17,080 nt of DNA from Anaerolineae bacterium. Its GTDB lineage: Bacteria > Chloroflexota > Anaerolineae > JACIWP01. The DNA lies in contig JACIWP010000028.1 in the NCBI GenBank assembly GCA_014360855.1, positions 1 through 17,080 of the forward strand, read 5' to 3'. A model generated the notes under the pieces. It saw only the letters and a list, made by a program, of their open reading frames with translations, was not told the DNA's origin and made no database searches. Position numbers and translations under genes: made by a program. This document shows positions 1-6,516 of this stretch, piece after piece. Numbering within the stretch: the stretch's first letter is position 1; each line of letters opens with the position of its first letter.

Positions 1-2
1 CC

Positions 3-1244
3 TTCTCCTCCTGGCGCTACGGCGATAAAGACCTGTTCTTCATGCGCCCGGACGGCCAGGACGTGCGGCAGATCACCAACAGCCCCACGGGAGAGGATCA
101 GCCGGCCTGGTCCCCCGACGGCATCCGGCTGACCTTCACCTACCGCACGCCGGAGAAGCGCGAGGTCACGGTGCTGGAGGTGATGGCGCCGCCGGCGGAG
201 GGCGGATTGACCACGCGGCTGACCTGGAGCACGGCCAACGAATGGGCGGCCTGGTCGCCCGATGGGCGTTCCCTGGCCTGGCTGGAGCAGTATTACAACG
301 GCTGGGCGCTCCATACCGCCCCGTTAACCCAGACCGCCGTCCTGCCGACCACTGTCCTGCGCGGCTACGCGCTGGCCGGCCCCCTTTCCTGGCACGACCG
401 CGCCCTGCCGTTCGGCCAGCCGGCCGCCGCGGAATCCCTGGACCATCCCTGGCGCACACGCTATGCCATACGCTGGGAGGAGCTTCAACCGCCCGCGGGG
501 GGCGATTCGGATGCGGAACTGGCCGGCTGGGTGCGCGTGCAGAACGTGGATGTCCCGAACGAGCGGCTGAACGCGCTGGTCGCACCTTCCTTCATCAAAT
601 TGCGGGAAGCGGTCAAGCAGGCCGCCGGCTTTGACTTCCTGGCGCGGTTGAGCGATGCCTGGCGCCCGCTCGATGAGGACAGCGAGACAACCACGTACGC
701 GAGCTGGCACAAGGCCGGCCGCGCCATTGACACGCTCTTCGACTACCGGGACCGGAACGGCTTTCCCATGATGGCCGTCGTGCGCGAGGACATCGGCGGC
801 CACACCTACTGGCGCGTCTACCTGCGCGCCGCCCGACAGGACGGCAGTCTGGGCATGCCTCTGCGCGAGCCGCCCTGGGACTTCAGCGGGAGCGCGCGCC
901 GGCGCTTCCCCGAACAGGGTGGACGTTGGGATATCATTCCATCAGGATATTATGTTGACTTCACCGACCTGGCCTCCTCCTTCGGCTGGGAGCGCATCGC
1001 CTCCGTGGATAAGGCCGACTTCTCATGGACCTGGCATTTCCTCGCCATCGAATACTGGCATTTCCAACAGGATGAGGATATGGACTGGTATGCCTCCATG
1101 AGACAGGTATATACCCTGCAGGAGTTGACGCCCCTGTTCAACTGGCGTATCCTGCGGAAAAATGACATCCCCGACTGGTACATTGTCCTGACCGGCATCC
1201 CTATCCCCCTCAGCGAGTACCGCTGGAGCCTGCTCCGCCCATGA
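3..1244 (+). CDS. TolB-like beta-propeller / M15-type zinc peptidase fusion (5'-truncated)
   Basis: The frame is open to the left edge, so the true start lies outside; residues are numbered from the ATG at 42. The N-terminal part has two TolB/PD40 propeller blades, each with the PAWSPDG or AAWSPDG signature (residues 21-27 and 69-75), so at least part of a propeller is present. The C-terminal half (about 140-400) has the hallmarks of M15 zinc peptidases (VanX/VanY D-Ala-D-Ala peptidases). SWHKAGRAID at 221-230 fits SxHxxGxAxD with zinc ligands H223 and D230, and EYWHF at 337-341 fits ExWH with catalytic Glu E337 and third ligand H340. SDAWRPL (204-210) sits where M15 enzymes have their SGYRS segment. 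The two zinc motifs are about 110 residues apart, so an insertion is likely. Cell-wall hydrolysis or remodelling is the inferred role; the substrate is unknown and the signal peptide is not visible. The family call rests on motifs only. Confidence 0.7.
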   Translation, partial: FSSWRYGDKDLFFMRPDGQDVRQITNSPTGEDQPAWSPDGIRLTFTYRTPEKREVTVLEVMAPPAEGGLTTRLTWSTANEWAAWSPDGRSLAWLEQYYNGWALHTAPLTQTAVLPTTVLRGYALAGPLSWHDRALPFGQPAAAESLDHPWRTRYAIRWEELQPPAGGDSDAELAGWVRVQNVDVPNERLNALVAPSFIKLREAVKQAAGFDFLARLSDAWRPLDEDSETTTYASWHKAGRAIDTLFDYRDRNGFPMMAVVREDIGGHTYWRVYLRAARQDGSLGMPLREPPWDFSGSARRRFPEQGGRWDIIPSGYYVDFTDLASSFGWERIASVDKADFSWTWHFLAIEYWHFQQDEDMDWYASMRQVYTLQELTPLFNWRILRKNDIPDWYIVLTGIPIPLSEYRWSLLRP

Positions 1245-1264
1245 AAAATGGACATCGGGACCGT

Positions 1265-1284
1265 TCCCATGCCCTCCCATGCCC
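1265..1284. repeat. Perfect tandem 10-bp direct repeat
   Basis: TCCCATGCCC occurs twice back to back in the gap after the propeller-peptidase gene, just before a candidate promoter. No hairpin with a T-tract is formed. The role is unknown; it may be a recent slippage duplication or a paired protein-binding site. Confidence 0.6.
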
Positions 1285-1289
1285 GAATT

Positions 1290-1319
1290 TTGACGAATAG
1301 CGCGCTTTGGTGGCATAAT
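1290..1319 (+). promoter_or_regulatory. Candidate sigma-70-type promoter P1 for nusB-tatA-tatC
   Basis: TTGACG (1290-1295) and CATAAT (1314-1319) are separated by 18 bp. It lies in an AT-richer island of an otherwise GC-rich sequence and about 97 bp before the nusB start. Only sequence match supports it. Confidence 0.5.
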
Positions 1320-1334
1320 GACTAATGTACGACA

Positions 1335-1356
1335 CCGCCATGTTAGGCCATGGCGG
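1335..1356. promoter_or_regulatory. Perfect inverted repeat upstream of nusB (operator or leader hairpin)
   Basis: CCGCCATG (1335-1342) and CATGGCGG (1349-1356) form an 8-bp perfect inverted repeat around a 6-nt spacer. If transcription starts from the promoter at 1290-1319, the repeat is a hairpin near the 5' end of the leader. If the extended -10 site at 1363-1371 is used, it covers that promoter's -35 region and would suit a dimeric repressor. No T-run follows, so it is not a standard terminator of the preceding gene. Confidence 0.45.
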
Positions 1357-1362
1357 CAATTG

Positions 1363-1371
1363 TGGGATAAT
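1363..1371 (+). promoter_or_regulatory. Candidate extended -10 promoter P2 for nusB-tatA-tatC
   Basis: TGGGATAAT matches the extended -10 form TGn plus a TATAAT-like hexamer (GATAAT). No good -35 box is present 17 bp upstream, as expected for extended -10 promoters. The implied leader before nusB is under 40 nt. Confidence 0.4.
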
Positions 1372-1415
1372 ACTCTGACGAAAGGTTGCAACCCGGGGAA
1401 CGGGGGGGCGATTGG

Positions 1416-1895
1416 ATGAAACACCGACGCTTGGCCCGACATGTGGCACTGCAAGCGTTATTCGAGGTAGATGCAGTAGGACACGACCCGGAGCGGGCTC
1501 TGCAGTACCGGCTGGAGGAGAGCTCCCTGGCTCCCGAACATGCCGCGTTCGCCCGCCGGCTCGTCTGGGGCGTGCTCCAACACCGCGCCACCATTGATGA
1601 CCTCATCCAGCGCCACGCTCCCCTCTGGCCCATCAACGACGTGGCTATTGTCGACCGCAATATCCTGCGCATCGGCACGCTGGAACTGCTGTGGGGCGAA
1701 ACACCGCCCCGAGTGGCCATCAACGAAGCGGTGGAGTTGGGCAAACACTTCGGCTCGGACAGCACCCACCGCTTTGTGAACGGCGTGCTGGCGTCTATTC
1801 TGGAGGAACTGGAGGCCAGCGGTCGGCTCGGGGAACTGCGCGATTACATGGCCCCTCCCCCGCCGGCGCCCTCCGAGGAGAGCTCACAGGCATGA
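1416..1895 (+). CDS. nusB: Transcription antitermination factor NusB
   Basis: This 159-residue protein matches NusB in length and sequence. NusB pairs with NusE (ribosomal protein S10) on boxA RNA in antitermination complexes during rRNA transcription. The N-terminal basic stretch MKHRRLARHVALQALFEVD is the typical RNA-binding start, and VDRNILRIGTLELLW followed by RVAINEAVELGKHFGSDSTHRFVNGVL is the family core. The ATG at 1416 was chosen because it begins at the conserved basic segment and has a G-rich tract just upstream; an in-frame TTG at 1386 would add ten non-conserved residues. The stop overlaps the start of the next gene in ATGA, so it is translationally coupled to the Tat genes. The proline-rich C-terminal tail (about residues 140-159) is outside the fold. 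Confidence 0.93.
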   Translation: MKHRRLARHVALQALFEVDAVGHDPERALQYRLEESSLAPEHAAFARRLVWGVLQHRATIDDLIQRHAPLWPINDVAIVDRNILRIGTLELLWGETPPRVAINEAVELGKHFGSDSTHRFVNGVLASILEELEASGRLGELRDYMAPPPPAPSEESSQA

Positions 1896-2320
1896 ACTTT
1901 TTCAATATCGGCCCCATGGAGCTGTTATTGATACTGGTCATTGTGCTGATGGTGTTTGGGCCGGACAAAATCCCTGAAGTCGGCGCTTCCCTGGGAAAAG
2001 CTATCCGCAAATTCCGCCAGGCCACCAAAGAGCTGGCTGAGGAATTTGACCTGGAGGAAATCAACCCGACCACCCTGGCCAATGTGCTGGAGGCCCAGGC
2101 CGACGCGCTGGACCGTGCCCAGCAGGCGCAGACTGCCGGCACCGCCGCGCCGGCACCCGATGAATCCGCTCAGGCGCCGGCGCCTTCCGAGACATCTGAG
2201 GAGCCTGCCGCCGGCAGTGAGACTGCTGACACTCCGCCGGCCGTCCCAGCTCCCGATGCGCCTGGCCCCGAAGCACCGCCGATAGTCCACCCCCCTGAGG
2301 ATAACGAAGGACGCATATGA
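1892..2320 (+). CDS. tatA: Twin-arginine translocase subunit TatA/TatB family
   Basis: This 142-residue single-span protein belongs to the Tat export system, which moves folded proteins across the cytoplasmic membrane. It has a short N-terminal hydrophobic helix (about 6-21), the hinge FGPDKIPE (22-29) and an amphipathic helix GASLGKAIRKFRQATKELAEEF (about 31-52). Residues about 75-142 form a Pro/Ala/Glu-rich tail that is probably disordered. A glutamate early in the membrane helix (IGPMELLL, E10) is the TatB pattern, so it could be TatB or a bifunctional TatA; the symbol is provisional. The start overlaps the nusB stop (1892-1895) and the stop overlaps the tatC start (2317-2320), both in ATGA, indicating coupled translation. 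Confidence 0.88.
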   Translation: MNFFNIGPMELLLILVIVLMVFGPDKIPEVGASLGKAIRKFRQATKELAEEFDLEEINPTTLANVLEAQADALDRAQQAQTAGTAAPAPDESAQAPAPSETSEEPAAGSETADTPPAVPAPDAPGPEAPPIVHPPEDNEGRI

Positions 2321-3285
2321 ACACAGGAACCAGTGCCCTGAGCACCTTTTTCCTTGCCCTGGTGGTGCTGATCGTCGTCGGACCCAAAAAACTGCCCCAG
2401 GGCCTGGAACAGCTCTGGCTGGCCATTGAAAACTTCCGCCGCCAGCAGAATAACCTGCCCCCCAAGACCCTGGCCGAAGCCCGCCGGGACTGGAAGCGCA
2501 GTGGCAGTCCCTTCTACGCGCTCATCGGCGGCCTGTACCAGGGTGCCGAGCACCTGGAGGAACTGCGCCGCCGGCTCATGGCCGCCGCCATCGTCATGAT
2601 CGTCACCATTATCGGGAGCCTCTTCTTCGTCGAGAAAATCTTCAACATCCTCAAGCGGCCGGCCGGCAACATCCAGCTCATCTTCGTGCGGCCGCCGGAA
2701 ATGATCCTCACCTGGTTCAAGGTCGGCCTGCTGTGCGGCTTTGTGCTGGCCATCCCCGTCCTGGTCTATGAGCTGATGGCCTTCATCTACCCTGCCATGG
2801 AAACGCCCAAGGAAAAGCGCGGGTTCAAGATATTCGCCTTCTTCGCCATTCCCAGCGCATTCCTGTTCTTCGTGGGGGGCATCGCCTTCGCATACTTTGT
2901 CCTGCTCCCCTTCGCCCTGCGCTACCTGTTCTCCTTCGGCAGTCAGCTCGCCACGCCCTGGTGGACCATCAGCGAATATACCAATTTCGTGCTCACCCTC
3001 TTATTCTGGATGGGGGTGACCTTTGAGACCCCGCTCATCATGCTGGTGCTGGCCAAGATGGGCATCGTGGACGCCAAACAGTTGGCTTCCAAGCGCAAGT
3101 ACGCGGTGGTCATCATCGCTATCGCCGCGGCGATTATCACCCCCACCCCGGACCCCTTTAATATGGCGCTGGTGATGGGGCCGCTGTTACTGCTCTTCGA
3201 GCTGGGCATCCTGCTGGCGCGGCTGGTGCGCAACCCCATTCGCCGTCCAGCGAAAGAGCCGGCCAGTGAGCCGGCCGGGCAGTGA
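2317..3285 (+). CDS. tatC: TatC translocase with N-terminal TatA/TatB-like extension
   Basis: This 322-residue protein is the polytopic Tat receptor that binds twin-arginine signal peptides. The TatC core spans about 79-305: it begins with HLEELRRRL (79-87), has six predicted membrane segments, and keeps the family glutamates in PKEKR (E166) and TFETP (E237). Unusually, about 78 residues precede the core. Residues 9-21 are a hydrophobic helix, GPKKLP (22-27) is a TatA/B-type hinge, and GLEQLWLAIENFRRQ (29-43) looks like the following amphipathic helix. TatC normally starts near the HLEELR segment, so this reads as a TatA/B-TatC fusion. If both parts insert as usual, the linker (about 44-78) should be cytoplasmic, consistent with a TatB-like partner tethered to TatC. 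The C-terminus is a short Pro/Glu tail. Start and coupling are set by the ATGA overlap with the preceding gene. Confidence 0.92.
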   Translation: MNTGTSALSTFFLALVVLIVVGPKKLPQGLEQLWLAIENFRRQQNNLPPKTLAEARRDWKRSGSPFYALIGGLYQGAEHLEELRRRLMAAAIVMIVTIIGSLFFVEKIFNILKRPAGNIQLIFVRPPEMILTWFKVGLLCGFVLAIPVLVYELMAFIYPAMETPKEKRGFKIFAFFAIPSAFLFFVGGIAFAYFVLLPFALRYLFSFGSQLATPWWTISEYTNFVLTLLFWMGVTFETPLIMLVLAKMGIVDAKQLASKRKYAVVIIAIAAAIITPTPDPFNMALVMGPLLLLFELGILLARLVRNPIRRPAKEPASEPAGQ

Positions 3286-3322
3286 AGCTCACCCGAACGA
3301 TCGCAGACCATCCATCGCAGAG

Positions 3323-3330
3323 AAAGGAGA
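3323..3330 (+). promoter_or_regulatory. Strong ribosome binding site fixing the start at 3339
   Basis: AAAGGAGA lies 8 nt before ATG 3339. The frame is also open from a GTG at 3282 that overlaps the tatC stop, but this site and the family N-terminus favour 3339. Confidence 0.8.
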
Positions 3331-3338
3331 CCGTTTCA

Positions 3339-4673
3339 ATGACGAAACCACAACAGCCAGAGAGGGCACGCGTGCTCATCATGGGAGCCGCCGGCCGGGA
3401 CTTCCACAACTTCAACGTCTTTTTCCGCCAGAACCCGGCCTATGAGGTCGTGGCCTTCACCGCCACGCAGATCCCGAACATCGAAGGCCGGCGCTATCCC
3501 CCCGAACTGGCCGGCCCACTCTATCCCCAGGGCATCCCCATCTACCCGGAAGAGTCGCTGGTGGAGCTGATCCGCGAGAAGCACATCCACCTGGTCGTCT
3601 TCGCTTACTCCGACGTCTCGCACGAGTATGTCATGCACCGCGCCTCAGCGGCGCTGGCCGCCGGCGCCGATTTTCTCCTGCTCGGGCCGGCATCCACCGC
3701 CCTGAAAGCCCGGGTACCGGTCATCTCCGTCTGCGCGGTGCGCACGGGAAGCGGCAAAAGCCAGACCACCCGCCGCGTGTGCGACATCCTGCGAGCCGCC
3801 GGCAAGCGCGTCGTCGTCATCCGCCACCCCATGCCCTACGGAGACCTGGTGCGCCAAACCTGCCAGCGCTTTGCCACATATGAGGATCTGGACCTCCATG
3901 AATGCACTATCGAGGAGCGCGAGGAATATGAGCCGCACCTCCGGCGCGGCATCGTGGTGTATGCCGGCGTGGACTATGAACAAATCCTGCGCCAGGCAGA
4001 ACAGGAGGCGGATATCATCATCTGGGACGGCGGCAACAACGACCTGCCCTTCTATCAGACCGACCTGCACATCGTCGTGGCGGACCCGCACCGCCCCGGC
4101 CATGAGCTGAGTTATCACCCCGGCGAGGCCAATCTGCGCATGGCAAACGTGGTGGTGCTCAACAAAATTGACACGGCAGATATGGCCGCCGTCAACCTGG
4201 TGCGGGAACACGTGCGCCAGGTCAACCCCACCGCGACGCTGGTCGAAGCCGCATCGCCCATCTTTGTCGAACGGCCGGAGGAGATCGCCGGCAAACGCGT
4301 GCTGGTGGTCGAGGATGGCCCCACCCTGACGCACGGCGAGATGTCCTACGGCGCCGGCTATATCGCCGCGCTGAAATACGGCGCCGCAGAAATCGTTGAC
4401 CCCCGGCCCTATGCTGTCGGCTCCATCTTGGAAACCTACCGCAAGTATCCGAAGACGGGGAAGGTCCTGCCGGCGATGGGCTACGGCCGCCAGCAGATTC
4501 AGGAGCTGGAGGCCACCATCAACGCCGCGCCTGTAGACCTGGTGCTCATCGGTACACCCATTGATCTGCGCCGGCTGATCACCATCCGCCATCCCAGCGA
4601 CCGGGTCTATTACGAACTGCAGGAAATCGGCCGGCCAACCCTGGACGAGGTGCTCGCCCCCTTCCTGCGGTAA
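3339..4673 (+). CDS. Cyclic 2,3-diphosphoglycerate synthetase-like P-loop protein (COG2403 type)
   Basis: This 444-residue protein resembles the predicted-GTPase family often annotated as cyclic 2,3-diphosphoglycerate synthetase. In some thermophilic methanogens that enzyme makes the osmolyte cyclic 2,3-diphosphoglycerate from 2,3-diphosphoglycerate and ATP. The N-terminal part (11-125) is Rossmann-like, starting RVLIMGAAGRDFHNFN and containing the family segment IPNIEGRRYPPELAGPLYP. A P-loop GSGKS is at 137-141, an acidic WDGGNND at 229-235, and NKID at 275-278 recalls a G4 guanine-specificity motif. No signal peptide or membrane segment is seen. It follows tatC by 53 bp with its own strong ribosome binding site, so it may share the nusB-tat transcript, and a large hairpin follows it. 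In bacteria the function of this family is not established as far as I know; the product name is a family label. Confidence 0.75.
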   Translation: MTKPQQPERARVLIMGAAGRDFHNFNVFFRQNPAYEVVAFTATQIPNIEGRRYPPELAGPLYPQGIPIYPEESLVELIREKHIHLVVFAYSDVSHEYVMHRASAALAAGADFLLLGPASTALKARVPVISVCAVRTGSGKSQTTRRVCDILRAAGKRVVVIRHPMPYGDLVRQTCQRFATYEDLDLHECTIEEREEYEPHLRRGIVVYAGVDYEQILRQAEQEADIIIWDGGNNDLPFYQTDLHIVVADPHRPGHELSYHPGEANLRMANVVVLNKIDTADMAAVNLVREHVRQVNPTATLVEAASPIFVERPEEIAGKRVLVVEDGPTLTHGEMSYGAGYIAALKYGAAEIVDPRPYAVGSILETYRKYPKTGKVLPAMGYGRQQIQELEATINAAPVDLVLIGTPIDLRRLITIRHPSDRVYYELQEIGRPTLDEVLAPFLR

Positions 4674-4686
4674 ACCCTGCATCCAC

Positions 4687-4721
4687 CAGGTGACAGCCGC
4701 CGCTACGGCGGCTGTCACCTG
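4687..4721 (+). terminator. Long perfect hairpin closing the nusB-tat block
   Basis: Arms of 16 bp (4687-4702 and 4706-4721; CAGGTGACAGCCGCCG and its exact complement) flank a 3-nt loop, 13 bp after the preceding stop. No immediate T-run follows; the nearest is CCTTTTG at 4737-4743. It is probably a transcription terminator or 3'-end stabiliser, and it lies just before the next promoter. Confidence 0.7.
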
Positions 4722-4740
4722 CCCTGACCCACGCCGCCTT

Positions 4741-4769
4741 TTGACATCCCCTCCATCATCCTTTACAAT
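4741..4769 (+). promoter_or_regulatory. Near-consensus sigma-70 promoter for the exported-protein genes
   Basis: A perfect TTGACA (4741-4746) and TACAAT (4764-4769) are separated by the optimal 17 bp. The start site is expected near 4776, giving a leader of about 40 nt before the first cohesin gene. It lies immediately after the hairpin that ends the upstream block. Confidence 0.75.
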
Positions 4770-4814
4770 ACCCATACCGTTCCGAACCGCTGTGATGGGA
4801 GAGAAAGAAAGTCC

Positions 4815-5438
4815 ATGCCTGGGAACGCCCCGTTCACCCGCAACTTATCCGCCGGCTGGCGCAAACTGGCCATCCTGACGCTCACCGCCGGCCTCCTGCT
4901 CTTTGCCCTGTTCGCGGCCGCCGGCGCCCTCGCACAGCCCTCCGCGCGCATCGTGCTGGAGCCGCAGACAATGGAATTTCGCCGACTGGGCCTCACCCGC
5001 ACCCTGGAAATTCACATTCAGGACGTCCCTGCCCTCGTCGCGGCCGATGTGTATCTGTCCTTCGACCCGGCGCGTCTGCAGGTGGTGGACGCCGACCCGG
5101 CGGCCCCGGGCGTGCAGATCGCGCGCGGCACATTTCCCGACCCGGCGCGGGGCTTTGTCATCAACGCCGCCGATAACGAGCTGGGCCTCATCACTTACTG
5201 CGTGACCCTGCTCTCCGGCCCGCCGGCCTCCGGCAGTGGCCTCTTCGCCTCGGTGGCCTTTCAGGCCGTAGGCCCGGGCACCAGCGACATCGCAGTCATC
5301 ACCCAGACCAATCATCTGACCCGCACCGGACTGTACGCGCCCGGCACACCCGACCCGGTGTTTATCCCGTTCGACATCGTCAACTCCACAGCATCCATCT
5401 GGCACCCTGCCATTCTGCCGCTGATTATGCGGTATTGA
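4815..5438 (+). CDS. Secreted single cohesin-domain protein
   Basis: This 207-residue protein has a long Sec-type signal peptide (basic region to residue 17, hydrophobic core about 18-36, likely cleavage after ALA at 40). Residues 44-193 form a cohesin-type beta-sandwich, with the characteristic AADVYLSFDPARLQVVDAD strand pair (76-94) and GLFASVAFQAVGPGTSDI (142-159) near the end. Cohesins bind dockerins in cellulosomes, but single-cohesin proteins are common outside cellulosomes and the ligand here is unknown. It ends in AILPLIMRY, a short hydrophobic tail with a terminal Arg discussed in the findings. GGGAGAG upstream of ATG 4815 serves as ribosome binding site. It is the first gene after a strong promoter, 27 bp before another cohesin gene. 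Confidence 0.8.
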   Translation: MPGNAPFTRNLSAGWRKLAILTLTAGLLLFALFAAAGALAQPSARIVLEPQTMEFRRLGLTRTLEIHIQDVPALVAADVYLSFDPARLQVVDADPAAPGVQIARGTFPDPARGFVINAADNELGLITYCVTLLSGPPASGSGLFASVAFQAVGPGTSDIAVITQTNHLTRTGLYAPGTPDPVFIPFDIVNSTASIWHPAILPLIMRY

Positions 5439-5465
5439 TCGACAATCCTCAAGGGAAAAACCATC

Positions 5466-6485
5466 ATGTCCTGGAACGCGCAACTGACCGAGCATGCAAC
5501 GCCTCGTATGAGCATACGCCTTTCCGCCGCCGCATTCCTGCTCAGCCTGCTGTTCCTCGCCGGCACGGCCAGCGCGCTGGCGGACGGAGCGGAGATCTTC
5601 ATCTCCCCGCCGGCCCAGGCTGTAGCCGTCGGCCAACAGGCCACCATCTCCATAGCAGCTAGGAACGTTCAAAACGCCTATGCCGCGCAGGTCACCCTGC
5701 GCTATGACCCGACCATCATCGAGGTGCTGTCCATCGAAGCGGGGAGCCTGTTCGCCGGCGGCTCGCCGGTCTCGCGCGTCGACAACGAGGGCGGAACGGC
5801 CCTCTTCGCCATCACACTGCTGAACCCCGCTCCGCCGGCCAATGGCGACGGCACCATCGCCGTCCTGACAGTGCGCGGCAAAATGGACGGCGGCACCGCC
5901 ATCTCCCTGGAGGCGCTCATTTCCAACCCCCAGGGCATTGTCCTGCCATCCACGGCGCGCGGCGGAACCATTGACGTGGGGCAGATACTCGGGCCGACCT
6001 CCACCCCCCGCCCCACCTCCACCCCGCGTCCGACCTCGACCCCCCGCCCGCGCGTGACCGTGCCGCCGGCCACCGGCGGGCCTACCCCCGCCCCTGGGGC
6101 TACCCAGCCGCCGGCCCCGACGCCGGTACAGCCGACAGTTCCTGTCGTTCAGCCGCCGACGGCCCTGACGCCGGCAGTACCATCCCCTTCCGCGCCCGGC
6201 GCGTCCACCAGCGCGCCCACCGCCGGCACGACCGCGCCGCCGGCCGCAGGCGGGGCACCCGCGGCGCCGGCTCCCACCACCAACCCGGCCGCCGCCCCGC
6301 AGATATCCCCGACCGGCCCTGCCCCAGCCGGCGAGGCTTCCGCCAGCACGGAGACAACCCGCCCGCCCCTGCCGCCGGCGCTCTTCACCCTGCTGATGGC
6401 CGGCATCATCCTGGCGCTCTTTGCCACCGCTATCATCGTCATCATCGCCCTCTGGAACTGGTACCAGCAGGCGCGGCGCACCTGA
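5466..6485 (+). CDS. Membrane-anchored cohesin-domain protein with Pro/Thr-rich stalk
   Basis: This 339-residue protein has, in order: a signal peptide (about 1-39, ending ASALAD); a cohesin-type domain (41-172) with YAAQVTLRYDPTIIEVLSIE and GDGTIAVLTVRGK strands; three PTSTPR repeats (177-194) leading into a Pro/Thr/Ala-rich linker to about 303; and a hydrophobic helix (305-330) followed by a short QQARRT tail. This is the layout of a surface protein held by a C-terminal membrane helix, with the domain projected on a stalk that may be O-glycosylated. No LPXTG sorting motif is present. AAGGG at 5451-5455 sits 10 nt before the ATG. The two adjacent cohesin-like proteins probably share one transcript. 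Cohesin-fold is supported by pattern; dockerin binding is not shown. Confidence 0.8.
   Translation: MSWNAQLTEHATPRMSIRLSAAAFLLSLLFLAGTASALADGAEIFISPPAQAVAVGQQATISIAARNVQNAYAAQVTLRYDPTIIEVLSIEAGSLFAGGSPVSRVDNEGGTALFAITLLNPAPPANGDGTIAVLTVRGKMDGGTAISLEALISNPQGIVLPSTARGGTIDVGQILGPTSTPRPTSTPRPTSTPRPRVTVPPATGGPTPAPGATQPPAPTPVQPTVPVVQPPTALTPAVPSPSAPGASTSAPTAGTTAPPAAGGAPAAPAPTTNPAAAPQISPTGPAPAGEASASTETTRPPLPPALFTLLMAGIILALFATAIIVIIALWNWYQQARRT
5994..6050 (+). repeat. Threefold PTSTPR coding repeat
   Basis: Three 18-bp units encode PTSTPR in tandem, plus a partial fourth unit, at the start of the linker in the anchored cohesin protein. The third positions differ between units, so it is a protein-level linker repeat, not a recent DNA duplication. 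Confidence 0.8.
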
Positions 6486-6516
6486 CGGGCAACCGATGGA
6501 GGGACATGGGACGGGC

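Noticed and set aside
3282..3338. GTG start overlapping the tatC stop for the P-loop synthetase-like gene
   Set aside because: The added 19 residues are not family-like, whereas AAAGGAGA sits 8 nt before ATG 3339.
5994..6050. Repeated C-rich DNA as a candidate CRISPR or regulatory repeat
   Set aside because: It is in frame inside the cohesin protein linker, encodes PTSTPR units, and has no spacers.
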